Shown here: positions 37,234-49,832 of the stretch, piece by piece
Position numbering within the stretch: position 1 is the stretch's first letter
Layout: each line of letters starts with the position of its first letter
DNA from: Leptodactylus fallax
Lineage: Eukaryota; Chordata; Amphibia; Anura; Leptodactylidae
DNA: 64,000 nucleotides
Direction: 5' to 3'
Assembly (NCBI GenBank): GCA_947044405.1
Contig: CAMRHE010000322.1
Location: forward strand, 620,001 to 684,000
Notes under the pieces: generated by a model
Database searches by the model: none
What the model was told of the DNA's origin: nothing
The model's input: the letters and a program-made list of their open reading frames with translations, nothing else
Translations under genes and position numbers: made by a program

Positions 37234-38872
37234 CAGTCATATGAAAAAGTTTGGGCACCCCTATTAATCTTAATAATTTTTAGTTCTAAATATTTGGGTG
37301 TTTGCAACAGCCATTTCACTTTGATATATCTAATAACTGATGGACACAGTAATATTTCAGGATTGAAATGAGGTTTATTGTACTAACAGAAAATGTGCAA
37401 TATGCATTAAACCAAAATTTGACCGGTGCAAAAGTATGGGCACCTCAACAGAAAAGTGACATTAATATTTAGTAGATCCTCCTTTTGCAAAAATAACAGC
37501 CTCTAGTCGCTTCCTGTAGCTTTTAATCAGTTCCTGGATCCTGGATGAAGGTATTTTTGACCATTCCTCTTTACAAAACAATTCCAGTTCAGTTAAGTTT
37601 GATGGTCGCCGAGCATGGACAGCCCGCTTCAAATTATCCCACAGATGTTCAATGATATTCAGGTCTGGGGACTGGGATGGCCATTCCAGAACATTGTAAT
37701 TGTTCCTCTGCATGAATGCCTGAGTAGATTTGGAGCTGTGTTTTGGATCATTGTCTTGCTGAAATATCCATCCCCGGCGTAACTTCAAATTCATCACTGA
37801 TTCTTGTACATTATTCTCAAGAATCTGCTGATACTGAGTTGAATCCATGCGACCCTCAACTTTAACAAGATTCCCGGTGCCGGCATTGGCCACACAGCCC
37901 CAAAGCATGATGGAACCTCCACCAAATTTTACAAGTGTTTTTCTTGGAATGCTGTGTTTTTTGGACGCCATGCATAACGCCTTTTTGTATGACCAAACAA
38001 CTCAATCTTTGTTTCATCAGTCCACAGGACCTTCTTCCAAAATGAAGCTGGCTTGTCCAAATGTGCTTTTGCATACCTCAGGCGACTCTGTTTGTGGCGT
38101 GCTTTCAGAAACGGCTTCTTTCGCATCACTCTCCCATACAGCTTCTCCTTGTGCAAAGTGTGCTGTATTGTTGACCGATGCACAGTGACACCATCTGCAG
38201 CAAGATGATGCTGCAGCTCTTTGGAGGTGGTCTGTGGATTGTCCTTGACTGTTCTCACCATTCTTCTTCTCTGCCTTTCTGATATTTTTCTTGGCCTGCC
38301 ACTTCTGGGCTTAACAAGAACTGTCCCTGTGGTCTTCCATTTCCTTACTATGTTCCTCACAGTGGAAACTGACAGGTTAAATCTCTGAGACAACTTTTTG
38401 TATCCTTCCCCTGAACAACTATGTTGAACAATCTTTGTTTTCAGATCATTTGAGAGTTGTTTTGAGGAGCCCATGATGCCACTCTTCAGAGGAGATTCAA
38501 ATAGGAGAACAACTTGCAATTGGCCACCTTAAATACCTTTTCTCATGATTGGATACACCTGGCTATGAAGTTCAAAGCTCAGTGAGGTTACAAAACCAAT
38601 TTTGTGCTTCAGTAAGTCAGTAAAAAGTAGTTAGGAGTATTCAAATCAATAAAATGATAAGGGTACCCAAATTTTTGCACCGGTCAAATTTTGGTTTAAT
38701 GCATATTGCACATTTTCTGTTAGTACAATAACCTCATTTCAATCCTGAAATATTACTGTGTCCATCAGTTATTAGATATATTAAATTGAAATGGCTGTTG
38801 CAAACAACCAAATATTTAGAACTAAAAATGATTAAGATTAATAGGGGTGCCCAAACTTTTTTCATATGACTG
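37234..38872 (-). mobile_element. Tc1-like transposon 6, full length
   Basis: 1639 bp between TA dinucleotides (37232-37233 and 38873-38874). Inverted repeats start CAGTCATATGAAAAAGTTTG and are near-identical for about 220 bp. The gene runs on the minus strand, the sense direction of ENPP3. Confidence 0.95.
37462..38474 (-). pseudogene. Tc1-like transposase with a single frame break
   Basis: Starts MGSSKQLSNDLKTKIVQHSC and stays open through HTH, GRPRKIS AT-hook, [12 protein letters not shown] (first Asp) and WRPKNTAFQEKHL. The frame then ends near 37935-37945. A second frame, open from 37971 to 37462, carries [27 protein letters not shown] (second Asp) and SPDLNIIEHLW (Glu), ending in AKGGSTKY. 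A small deletion that removed the VPTVK-type segment explains the break. This is one of the least damaged copies here. Confidence 0.92.

Positions 38873-38921
<49 letters not shown>
38873..38921. repeat. compound (TA)n(CA)n microsatellite
   Basis: About 10 TA units followed by about 14 CA units, directly after transposon 6. Confidence 0.95.
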
Positions 38922-38922
<1 letters not shown>

Positions 38923-39554
38923 GCAATGCGCAAATTAATGTATTTTGGTCACTTTGCTTTCCCCAAAAAATAACAATAAAAAGTGATCAAAAGTCATACA
39001 TACCAAACATTGGTACTAATAAAAAGTACAACTTGTCCCACAAATAAAGAGCCCTGACATATCTACGTCAACAAAACAGTAAAAAAGTTATAAGCGTCAG
39101 CATACAGTGACCCCAGGAAAATCGTTCATTTTAAAAAAAACGTTTTATTTGCAAAAGTGATAAAACATAATAAAACTAATATAAATCTGGTATCGTCGTA
39201 TTCGTAATGACCTGCCGAACAAAGCTGCCATGTCATTTTTAATGCAGAGTGAACGCTGTAAAAACAAAATCCAAAACATTATGACAGAATTATGTATTAT
39301 TTCACATGGACCCCCAAAAAACGTAAATAAAAGTTAATGAAAACATTATATGTACCCCAAAATGGTGGCAAAAGAAAGTACAACTCATCACGCAAAGAAT
39401 AAGTCCTCACATAGCTATGTGGACAGAAAAATAAAAAAGTTATGAATTTTGGAAGATGGGGAGGGAAAATATGAAAAAGTCACTGAGCAATAACATACAA
39501 ACTACCCTGCGTCATTAAGGGGTTAATAGGAGTGGAAATGTAACTTTGTGAGCA

Positions 39555-40260
39555 CAAACTGATGAAGCAATGCAGAGGTATTTTTCTCATTGTAACAACT
39601 GTCTGCAATTGTTGTCATACTACTACTCCCTGCAAGCACTGTCCCAGATTACCTTGGTTTCTCACAGTGCTGCCCATGCTTTTTCATCTAGCCATCCTCC
39701 TCTTGCTAATGCACCTGGGCCAGCCCATAGGGCAGGCACATCCTCCTCAGTAACTTGGGTGTTTAACAAATACACCTGTGAGTCCTGCCCAGCCAATCCC
39801 TAGCAGCGCATGTCTATTTAAACCTAGCAACAAAGGTCCTCGGATTCCAGGTCCTGCGAGGGTTTCATGTTTACTCCTGGTTGATCTTCAGGTTTGTGAC
39901 GTCAGCTTGATTCCTGACTCCACTTTTGATACTGTCCTGATCTGCTGTTCTTTTGTGTCTGACTTTTGGCTTCCTACGACTCTGCTTCTCCTCTGCCTGC
40001 CCCTGACCTTCGGATTGGACTTGACCATGCTTTTGCCTGACCCTCTGGTGTTTCGCACTAGCCTCTTTCTGGCCTTTGCATCAGCTGTCACCTACACCAG
40101 GACTACTCCTACAGGTAGCAACCAGGTGGTCCCTTGCAGCAAAGACTAGATCCCTGTATAGGGGAAAGGGTGAAAACCATGGGACCAACGCCCCCAGGAG
40201 TAGCCCAAAGTCAAACTGGCTAGGTGGCACAGTGGGTCCACAATCCACTGTCCGTTATAC
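39555..40260. repeat. possible old LTR fragment
   Basis: A CT-rich tract with repeated CCTGA and CTCTGCTTCTCCTCTGCCTG motifs, a TATTTAAA box near 39818 and an end rich in GGGGAAAGGGTGAAAACC. It resembles LTRs of amphibian Ty3/gypsy elements as I recall them. I cannot find a TG...CA boundary pair or a target duplication, so this is tentative. The ORFs inside show no motif. Confidence 0.35.
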
Positions 40261-40479
40261 TTATGGATATGCAAAACAGCAAGTGCAAGGGGGGGTGGCC
40301 TGATTTGCCACATTTGTCTCCAGACAGCCAGACGGAGGCTAAAAATGTCATTCACATCTAAAGAAGGTGCATTGGGTGGCTGATTTGTATATCCATAAAA
40401 AAAAAAAATGTGATGCATAGCTCTGCATTGCTTAATTGATTTGAAGTCACAAAGACATTTTATATATAATTTAAATCTA

Positions 40480-41414
<935 letters not shown>

Positions 41415-41420
41415 TATATA

Positions 41421-42958
41421 CAGTGGGTACTGAAAGTATTCAGACCCCTTTAAATTTTTCACTCTTTGTTTCATTGCAGCCATTTGATAAAAGCAAAAAA
41501 GTTCATTTTATTTCTCATTAATGTACACTCAGCACCCCATCTTGACAGAAAAAAAACAGAAATGTAGATATTTTTGCAAATTTATTAAAAAAGAAAAACT
41601 GAAATATCACATGGTCATAAGTATTCAGACCCTTTGCTCAGTATTGAGTAGAAGCACCCTTTTGAGCTAATAAGTTTTTCACATCTGGATTTGGGGATCC
41701 TCTGCCATTCTTCCTTGCAGATCCTCTCCAGTTCCGTCAGGTTGGATGGTGAACGTTGGTGGACAGCGTTGGTTTTCAGGTCTCTCCAGAGATGCTCAAT
41801 TGGGTTGAGGTCAGGGCTTTGGCTGGGCCAGTCAGGAATGGTGACAGAGTTGTTCCGAAGCCACTCCTTTGTTATTTTAGCTGTGTGCATAGGGTCATTG
41901 TCTTGTTGGAAGGTGAACCTTCAGCCCAGTCTGAGTTCCAGAGCACTCTGGAAGAGGTTTTCTTCCAGGATCTCTCTGTACTTGGCTGCATTCATCTTCT
42001 CTTCAATTGCAACCAGTCGTCTTGTCCCTGCAGCTGAAAAACACCCCAATAGCATGATGCTGCCACCACCATGTTTCACTGTTGGGATTGTATTTGGCAG
42101 GTGATGAGCACTGCCTGGTTTTCTCTACACATACCGCTTAGAATTAACGCCAAAAAATTCAGTCTTCATCTCATTAGACCAGAGAATCTTATTTCTCATA
42201 GTCTGGGAGTCCTTCTTGTGTTTTTTTGGCAAACTCTATGCGGGCTTTCATATGTCTTGCACTGAGGAGAGGCTTTCTTCGGGCCACTCTGCCATAAAGC
42301 CCCGACTGGTGGAGGGCTGCAGTGATAGTTGACTTTGTGGAACTTTCTCCCATCTCCCTACTGCATCTCTGGAGCTCAGCCACAGTGATCTTTGGGTTCT
42401 TCTTTACCTCTTCTGGTCGTCCCAAACTTCTTCCATTTAAGGATTATGGAGGCCACTGTGCTCTTAGGAACCTTGAGTGCTGCAGAAATTCTTTTGTAAC
42501 CTTGACCAGATCTGTGCCTTGCCACAATTCTGTCTCTGAGCTCCTTGGGCAGTTCCTTTGACCTCATGATTCTCATTTGCTCTGACATGCACTGTGAGCT
42601 GTGAGGTCTTATATAGACAGGTGTGTGCCTTTCCTAATCAAGTCCAATCAGTTTGATTAAACACAGCTGGACTCCAATGAAGGAGTAGAACCATCTCAAG
42701 GAGGATCAGAAGGAAATGGACATCATGAGAGTTAAATGTGTCACAGCAAAGGGTCTGAATACTTATGACCATGTGATATTTCAGTTTTTCTTTAACAAAT
42801 TTGCAAAAATATCTACATTTTTGGGGGGTTTTCTGTAAAGATGGGGTGCTGTGTACATTAATGAGAAATAAAATGAACTGTTTTGCTTTTAGCAAATGGC
42901 TGCAATGAAACAAAGAGTGAAAAATTTAAGGGGGTCTGAATACTTTCCGTACCCACTG
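41421..42958 (-). mobile_element. Tc1-like transposon 8 (family beta)
   Basis: 1538 bp between TA dinucleotides (41419-41420 and 42959-42960). Same family as transposon 4, in opposite orientation. The left end lies only 6 bp from the right end of transposon 7, separated by TATATA. Confidence 0.95.
41638..42588 (-). pseudogene. Tc1-like transposase (family beta), inactivated
   Basis: Pieces at 42376-42588 (MRSKELPKELRDRIVARHRS, HTH), 42189-42425 (ITVAELQRCSREMGESS, GRVARRKPLL) and 41638-41890 ([31 protein letters not shown]) lie in different frames. A block is deleted where transposon 4 has LPSPGCPAKLSNRGRRALVR, and the C-terminal residues are disrupted. Not functional. Confidence 0.9.
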
Positions 42959-42982
42959 TATATATTATATGTACTATAGATG

Positions 42983-43133
42983 GTAATCTATCACCTATAC
43001 CCAAGGTCCTAGAGGTAGCGGTAGAGTATATTCCCAAGATACTCAAATGTATTGCATGATTTTCAGAGTATTTTGGAAATATACTCTACTGCTACCTCTA
43101 GGACCTTGGGTATAGGTGACAGATGATAGGTGA
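42983..43133. repeat. inverted repeat, about 55-bp arms
   Basis: TATCACCTATACCCAAGGTCC and CTAGAGGTAGC...AGAGTATATT on the left arm pair with AATATACTCT...GCTACCTCTAG and GACCTTGGGTATAGGTGAC on the right, around a ~35-bp loop. Starts 25 bp after transposon 8. No target duplication recognised. Confidence 0.88.
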
Positions 43134-43609
43134 TAATAACCAACTTAAATGTATTGCATGACTTTATAAGCTGGTTACTGTCCAGCAAGCTCTTTCATGA
43201 TTCACAATGATTCTCCAGGAGGATGGAATGGTGGCAGCTTTGTTTTTATATTATTGTTCCTCTTGTATGAATGTATCAAAGCTTTATTTTGGTGCAAAAT
43301 AATGTTTTAGCAACCATTTGGATTAGAATTTAGTGGAATTTTTGCCATGTAGGTCGGCTGGTAAAAAGAATTGAAAGTGGACATGGTTTCTTGCTTGTCA
43401 AAGATTTGACTTTTGGTTATACTACATGCAGGCCCTGCAGTGGCTTAATTTTGCCCAGTGTGAAAGTTACTGGTGGTTATATATATTGTGGCAATTTTAT
43501 TACATGCAATTATAAGTTTTCATGAACATATGGCAATACATTAGCCTACATAGACATTGTAAAATAAGGCTAACTATAATATACACAATGTAATGAAGTT
43601 TACACTTAC

Positions 43610-43687
43610 TCAAAAACTCTTTGTACATTGGTACGATATTACTTGTAATTAAAGAATCATACTGTTCCACATCACTCCTATTAAAAT
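43610..43687 (-). CDS. ENPP3: ENPP3-like gene, small internal coding exon
   Basis: 78 bp encoding NFNRSDVEQYDSLITSNIVP and MYKEFL. The (Q)YD.LITSN.VPMY.EF pattern is the conserved stretch that links the two parts of the nuclease-like domain in ENPP3. NRS is a potential N-glycosylation site, and N-R-T/S at the same place also occurs in ENPP3 as I recall it. Acceptor TTATTGCAG|AT at 43688 and donor TTGA|GTAAGTG at 43609. Two bases at the start and one at the end keep the frame with both neighbours. Confidence 0.88.
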
Positions 43688-43838
43688 CTGCAATAAAAAA
43701 AAAAAATTACTTTGTGAATAACAATGTCAGTTTGAATATGAAACAATAAAGAACTTTATAGTACAACTATTTTGGCAGTATAAATCAGCCATAGGCAAAG
43801 TCACTGAATATATAAAAATAGTAAAATTAGTAAATAGT

Positions 43839-43985
43839 AAAAGCCCCACGTAACGAGCCGCAGCCAAAAAACACTGTGGAAAAGACAGTGGCGGAAACGC
43901 ATCGCATTTTTTTCTGCAGTGTTTTTTACAGAAAGTCCACAGAGTTTTCTGCCTTTATTATACCTATACGGAAAACAATAAAAAA
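43839..43985. mobile_element. Harbinger-like M1 MITE, left-end fragment
   Basis: AAAGCCCCACGTAACGAGCCGCAGCC then AAACACTGTGG and CTTTATTATACCTATACGG, the M1 arrangement. The other half is absent. Confidence 0.5.
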
Positions 43986-44068
43986 AATAATAATTAGGAG
44001 AGTCACTCACTAATACTAGAATGTATTAAAATATTTAATCTTTAATAAGCTTCGATTAAAATGTTTAA

Positions 44069-44252
44069 AGAGGACCTTTCATGTCTTCGGGCATGAACGA
44101 CCTTCTGACAGTGGGATGAGATCAGTAAGTCATCAATATCTTCAGCCCCGGGGCATATAACGGGAAAGCCGACAGTGCGCTGAATTCAGCATACTGTCGG
44201 CTTTCTAGCGGTATATAAAACCGCATGTGCCTGAGGACAATATAGGTCCTCT
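44069..44252. mobile_element. T2-like TTAA MITE (184 bp)
   Basis: TTAA at 44065-44068 and 44253-44256. Ends AGAGGACCTTTCATGTC and ACAATATAGGTCCTCT. A short, internally deleted relative of the MITE at 27502 (shared GACAGTG and CTGTCGGCTTTC blocks). Confidence 0.8.
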
Positions 44253-44495
44253 TTAAGCACAATAACCAGGATGGCTAACATAAAAACATGTGAATAGGGA
44301 AGCAAACCATATCTATAGGGACAAATAAGGACCTTGTCCCCTAGCCACTATGTCTCCTGTCCAAGCGGTCATATGTTCCCAAACTATATGCAGCATACTA
44401 CACCGTCTAATGAGCAGTGTGTAAGTTGGGAACTAGTATGGCTTGGATCAACAAAAATGTCAAAAGAGCACTCACTAATACCTTAATATACTTAA

Positions 44496-44994
44496 AGGGG
44501 TATTCCCATGTACATAACCATTTTTAAATGTGCAGACAATTAAAAGTTAAACATTTTTGCAAATATAAGTAATTGAACACTTTGCAGAGGTTTAAATATT
44601 TCCTCTAAATATCTTGTGGTCACAGTCTTGTTGTCTTGATCGGTTGCCAATGGATACGACCATGAATGCAGGATCTTTCTAAGGTCAGAAAATCAGCAAT
44701 GGTTTCCTTATTGTGGTCGGGATATCTTCTGATACAAGTAGTGTCCCTGCCTAATAACCCAGCAACAATAAGAAAATCATAGCTGGGTTTTTGACAAGTC
44801 CCAGGCCATAGAAAGTTTCTGCATACATGGTCGTATCCATTGGCAACCGATCAAGACAACAGACTATCTCCACTAAGATGATTAGAGAAAATCTTTAAAA
44901 CTCTGCAGAATTTGTAACTACTTATATTTGCAAAAATGTTTAACTTTTAATTATCTACAAATATAGATATGGTTTTGTTCATGGGAATACCCCT
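44496..44994. mobile_element. T2-like TTAA MITE, complete (499 bp)
   Basis: TTAA at 44492-44495 and 44995-44998. Ends AGGGGTATTCCCATG and CATGGGAATACCCCT. Inside, TTGCCAATGGATACGACCATG and CATGGTCGTATCCATTGGCAA form a second perfect inverted pair. Confidence 0.9.
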
Positions 44995-46079
44995 TTAAAG
45001 CAAAGGTGCTATACTGGAGAAGCCATATGCCTGCTTGCATTCAGCAGATTAAAATCTTGTAATGCGTTTCTAATGTCGGTACATCTAAAATGCTGACATA
45101 ATCATCAAAGGTTCGTGTCTATAGGTCCTGAGCTAAGGTAAGTATGTTTTCATATTGTTTACAGGATTAGCATCCTCCACGCCGCTTCCCCATCGGCACG
45201 AATACATGGCCGCATGGGGCAGCGGGGATAGTGGTCTTAAATAAGCCAAACCACGCCCCCTCCGCTCCAGCGCATCCTATGAGGACAAACCCCCGAAAAA
45301 CAGCTGATCGGGCCACCACTCCTGCTGGCCGGAGTCAGTAACCTGCGCATGCGTGAAGGCCAGCCAATCATGGGGGCAGGATCAGACCTGCCTCCATGCC
45401 AGCTTATTGATACCATGTTGGGGAATGTATTATGTTTTGACAACTTATTATTCCATTGTTTTAGGGAGACAAAACGGCAAAAAAAACCACCAATTCAGCC
45501 CTTTTGTTTTTTTTTTTCTGCTACGACGTATAGGACAAATATTTTTAGATTTTAATAGTTTGGACATTTTTGGACTTGGGGATACCTAATGTGCTTATGT
45601 TTACTTTTATTTATTTTATATTTATATAAAAGATGGTGTGATTTAAACTTTTACTTTTTTTTTTACTTTTTTTTAGCGCACCCTAGGGGGATCTAGATCA
45701 CATGTACCATATACTGCAATACTATATACAGTCTGTGGCAGATTCCCTATGTAACTATTGAAGCCTGCTGGCACACGTCAGTAGTTACATTACTATGGCA
45801 GGCCTGGGAGCCTTCAGAAGGCTCCCAGCTGCCATGGTAGCAAGATGATTGATTCTTGTGATCGCACCCCGGGGAACACCCATTACTGATTGTAATAAGG
45901 AAAGTGAAAGTAACCACTCAGATTCTGTGATCACATTTTACCTAGGCATCTGAGTGGTTAAACGCCTGTGATCAGCGTTATCTCTGATCACAGACAATGC
46001 TGCTGGGTCCGTGCTTTGTGAAACATCACAGACCCGGTGGCTACTGTCTCCACTCTGCTCCAGAGCAGATGCCATACTA

Positions 46080-47645
46080 CAGTCATGGCCAAAAGTTTTG
46101 AGAATGATACAAATATAAATTTTTACAAAGTCTACTGCTTTAGTTTTTCTAATGGCAATTTGCATATACTCCAGAATGTTATAAAGAGTGATCAGCTTAA
46201 CAGCAATTACTTGCAAAGTCAATATTTGCCTAGAAAATGAACTTTATCCCCCAAAACACATTTCAACATCATTGCAGCCCTGCCTTAAAAGGACCACCTA
46301 ACATCGTTTCAGTGATTGCTCCATTAACACAGGTGTGGGTGTTGATGAGGACAGGGCTGGAGATCAATCTGTCATGATTAAGTAAGAATGACACCACTGG
46401 ACACTTTAAAAGGAGGCTGGTGCTTGCCATCATTGTTTCTCTTCTGTTAACCATGGTTATCTCTAAAGAAACACGTGCAGTCATCATTGCACTGCACAAA
46501 AATGGCCTAACTGGGAAGAGTATTGCAGCTAGAAATATTGCACCTCAGTCAACAATCTATCGCATCATCAAGAAGTTCAAGGAGAGAGGTTCCATTAGTG
46601 CCAAAAAGGCTCCAGGGCGCCCAAGAAAGACCAGCAAGCGGCAGGACCGTCTCTTAAAAGTGTTTCAGCTGCGGGATGGGGCTACCAGCAGTGCAGAGCT
46701 TGCTGAGGAATGGCAGCAGGCAGGTGTGAGTGCATCTGCACGCACTGTGAGGCGGAGACTCTTGGAGCAAGGCCTGGTCTCAAGGAGGGCAGCAAAGAAG
46801 CCACTTCTCTCCAGAAAAAACATCAGGGACAGACTGATATTCATAAAAGGTACAGGGAGTGGACTGCTGAGGACTGGGGTAAAGTCATTTTCTCTGATGA
46901 ATCCCCTTTTCGATTGTTTGGAACATCTGGAAAACAGCTTATTCGGAGAAGAAGAGGTGAGCGCTACCACCAGTCTTGCCTCATACCAACTGTAAAGCAT
47001 CCTGAAACCATTCATGTGTGGGGTTGCTTCTCAGCCAAGGGAATCGGCTCTCTCACAGTCTTGCCTAAAAACACAGCCATGAATAAAGAATGGTACCAGA
47101 ATGTCCTCCAAGAGCAACTTCTCCCAACCGTCCAAGAGCAGTTTGGCGCTCAACAATGCCTTTTCCAGCATGATGGAGCACCTTGCCATAAAGCAAAGGT
47201 GATAACTAAATGGCTCAGGGAACAAAACATAGAGATTTTGGGTCCATGGCCTGGAAACTCCCCAGATCTTAATCCCATTGAGAACTTGTGGTCAATCATC
47301 AAGAGACGGGTGGACAAACAAAAACCAACAAATTCAGACAAAATTAAAGCATTGATTCTGCAAGAATGGACTGCTATCAGTCAGGATTTGGTCCAGAAGT
47401 TGATTGAGAGCATGCCAGGGAGAATTGCAGAGGTCCTGAAGAAGAAGGGTCAACACTGCAAATATTGACTTGCTGCATTAACTCATTCTAACTGTCAATA
47501 TAAGCTTCTGTTACTCATAATATGAATGCAATTATATTTCTGTATGTGATAAAAACATCTGACAAACACACATAAAAACCAGAGGGCAGCAGATCATGTG
47601 AAAATATAATATGTGTGTCATTCTCAAAACTTTTGGCCATGACTG
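46080..47645 (+). mobile_element. Tc1-like transposon 9, well preserved
   Basis: 1566 bp between TA dinucleotides (46078-46079 and 47646-47647). Terminal repeats start CAGTCATGGCCAAAAGTTTTGAGAATGA in near-identical inverted copies. It lies inside a family K TTAA element. Confidence 0.95.
46453..47468 (+). pseudogene. Tc1-like transposase, one frameshift from intact
   Basis: Starts MVISKETRAVIIALHKNGLT and reads through HTH, APGRPRKTSKRQD (AT-hook) and RTVRRRLLEQGL without a stop. Near 46845-46850, in an A-run, the frame shifts by one base. It continues RYREWTAEDWGKVIFSDESP (first Asp), [29 protein letters not shown] (second Asp) and [12 protein letters not shown] (Glu), ending in KKKGQHCKY and TGA. 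No other lesion is apparent. This is a Tc1 group distinct from the Sleeping Beauty-like elements: it has HDGAPCHKA rather than QDNDPKHT. Confidence 0.93.
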
Positions 47646-47805
47646 TAGTCACATGCACCAGGACGTAGATTACGTTCTGGTACACGCAGTGGTGTAACTA
47701 GGAATGGCTGGGCCCCAAGGTGAACATTTGATATGGGCCCTCCCCCCGGAACCGGTTACGGGTCCCCAAACAGTAAAATAAGCTCAACAGTGGCCCTAAA
47801 TATAT

Positions 47806-48302
47806 GATCAACAGTGGCCCCCACACAGCATTATATGCTCCACAGTGGCACCCATACAGCATTATATGCTCTACATTGCTCCCCCCACAGACAGTATAAT
47901 ATGCTCCCCACAGTGGCCCCACATAGTATAATATGCTCCCCGCAGTGGTCCCCAACCAGTATTATATGCTTCCCACAGTGGGTCCCACCCAGTATTATAT
48001 GCCCCCCACAATGGGCCCTACCCAGTATTATATGCTCCCTACAGTGGCCCTACCCAGTAGTATATAGCTCCACAGTGGCCCCCACCCAGTAGTATATACT
48101 CCACAGTGGGCCCCACCCAGTAGTATATGCTCCACAGTGGCCCCCACCCAGCATTATATGCTCTACAGTGGCCCCCACCCAGTACTATATGTTCTACACT
48201 GGCCCCAATCCAGTATTATATACTTCCCACAGTGGCCCCCACACAGTATTATATGCTCTACAGCGGGCCCCACCCAGTAATATATGCTCTACAGTGGCCC
48301 CC
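47806..48302. repeat. 31-bp minisatellite of hAT A, left part
   Basis: About sixteen units containing CAGTATTATATGCTCCACAGTG and GGCCCCCACC. The array stops at the LTR insertion and resumes at 50539. Confidence 0.92.
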
Positions 48303-48459
48303 TGTTTTGCCAAATGAAAACAGATTCTTTGGGTTCCGTATAATAGAATAAAGTTATAGAATAAAACACCTGACTATCAACAATAGTTTAACAATTTATT
48401 AAGAAGAGTATAAGAAGATATCAAAAAGGTCTTACAAGGAAAAGTATAAAAGATATTAG

Positions 48460-49764
48460 AATAATAATAATAATAATAATAGTCCTTTAATAGTCCCACA
48501 GTGGGGAAATTCAGTGTGTTACAGCAGCAAAGATAAGATAAGATAAGCAGATACAAATACAAATACAACATGTACAGGAATGTTCCAAGGTGAGAGGCAT
48601 TACATTAATAGCAGACAGACAGATAGGACGTAGCAGGGGGGGGGGGGGGATTTAACAGGCAGAGAGATATTTCAGTTCTCTGTATGTAATGATCTCCGCT
48701 TAGGTCGGTGTTGGTTGTACAGCCTAACCGCGGTGGGGAGGAAAGACTTCCGATAGTGCTCCTTCTCACACCTAGGGTGGAGCAGTCGGTCACTGACAGT
48801 ACTGCCCAGCGCAATCACAGTCTCATGCATGGGATGGGAGTTATTCTCCCACATGGAGCTCACCACGGACAGTATCCTTCTGTCACCCACCACCTGCACT
48901 GGGTCCAGTGGGCTCCCCAGGACAGAGCTGGCCCTTCTAATCAGCTTGTCAAGTTTATTTCTGTCCCTGGTTGATATACTGCTCCCCCAGCAGGCCACTC
49001 CAAAGAAGATGGCTGATGCCACTACCGAGTTGAAGAAAGTCCTAAGAAGTGCCCCCCGGATTCCAAAGGCTCTCAGCTTCCTAAGCAGGTAGAGCCTGCT
49101 GTGGCCCTTCCTGTACAGGGCCTCCATATGATCTGCCCAGTCCAGCTTATTATTAAGGAGCAAACCCAGGTACTTATAGGTGTTCACAATCTCGATGCCC
49201 GTCCCCAGGATGTCCACTGGTTTTGGAGGGCATCTGCCTTTACGGAAGTCCACCACCATCTCCTTGGTCTTCCCCGCGTTAATCTTCAGGTGGTTCTGGT
49301 GGCACCAGTCCACAAAAAACTGGTTCAGTTCTCTGTACTCCCTGTCATCATCGTCTGTGATGAGGCCTACTATTGCAGAGTCGTCAGAATACTTCTGTAG
49401 GTAGCAGCTGGATGAGTTGCACCTAAAATCAGCAGTGTACAGTGTGAAGAGGAAAGGGGCGAGAACCATACCCTGAGGTGCCCCCGTATTACAGATCACA
49501 GTACCTGACACACAGTCTTGGGCTCTCACGTATTGAGGTCGATTTGTGAGGTAGTCTAGGATCCAGTTGGAGAGGTGGTGGTCCACTCCAGCAAGGCCCA
49601 GCTTGTCTCTCAGTAACCTGGGCTGTATGGTGTTAAAAGCACTGGAGAAATCAAAGAACATTATTCTCACCGTGTTCCCTGGTTTTTCCAGGTGAGACAG
49701 AGCCCTGTGCAGAAGGTGGATTATGGCATCATCTTCTGCACAGGGCTCTGTCTCACCTGGAAAA
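48460..49764 (-). mobile_element. 5'-truncated L2-type LINE
   Basis: Runs leftward. The 3' end reads (minus strand) GAATTTCCCCACTGTGGGAC, then TATTAAAGGAC and an (ATT)n tail at about 48460-48480, the TTTCCCC...GGGA hairpin-plus-microsatellite end typical of L2 elements. The 5' end is truncated inside the reverse transcriptase, and a 32-bp inverted duplication sits at that end. A run of 14 G is at 48636-48649. Confidence 0.82.
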
Positions 49765-49832
49765 TGTAATGTAATTAAATCCACACTTTCAACACTTAAA
49801 GGTATATCAGAAGGTATATCAAGGTTAATCAA
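48672..49832 (-). pseudogene. L2-type LINE reverse transcriptase, C-terminal part
   Basis: A 386-codon open frame. The first ~32 residues come from the inverted duplication and flanking DNA, so they are not LINE protein. From there it reads FFDFSSAFNTIQP (RT motif A), GAPQGMVLAPFLF (motif B), YSDDSAIVG (motif C with both catalytic Asp) and KTKEMVVDF...YKYLGLLL, then the C-terminal region ending SFLPTAVRLYNQH. The endonuclease and the N-terminal RT motifs are missing because of 5' truncation. The surviving frame has no stop, which suggests a fairly young insertion. It cannot retrotranspose. Confidence 0.88.
49684..49764. repeat. perfect 32-bp inverted repeat at the LINE 5' end
   Basis: 49684-49715 (TTTTCCAGGTGAGACAGAGC...) and 49733-49764 (...GCTCTGTCTCACCTGGAAAA) are exact reverse complements around a 17-nt loop. 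The left arm is LINE coding sequence; the right arm is an inverted copy of it joined to the flank. Confidence 0.95.

Larger units (their letters stand above)
35180..39522. mobile_element. TTAA element (family K) carrying two Tc1 insertions
   Basis: TTAA at 35176-35179 and 39523-39526. Ends CCCCTTCCCGCTCCGTAAT and GACGCA...-type right end reading TGCGTCATTAAGGGG are imperfect inverted repeats. After removing Tc1 elements 5 and 6 and their TA/CA repeats about 1.05 kb of non-coding DNA remains. Similar elements lie at 51952 and, in part, 10285, 11018 and 45440. TTAA targets fit Kolobok or piggyBac; the superfamily cannot be settled here. Confidence 0.7.

Noticed and set aside
39562..40149. Overlapping ORFs of 63-123 codons, possible host gene
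   Set aside because: CT-rich composition, no motif, no splice pattern. An old LTR is the more likely source.
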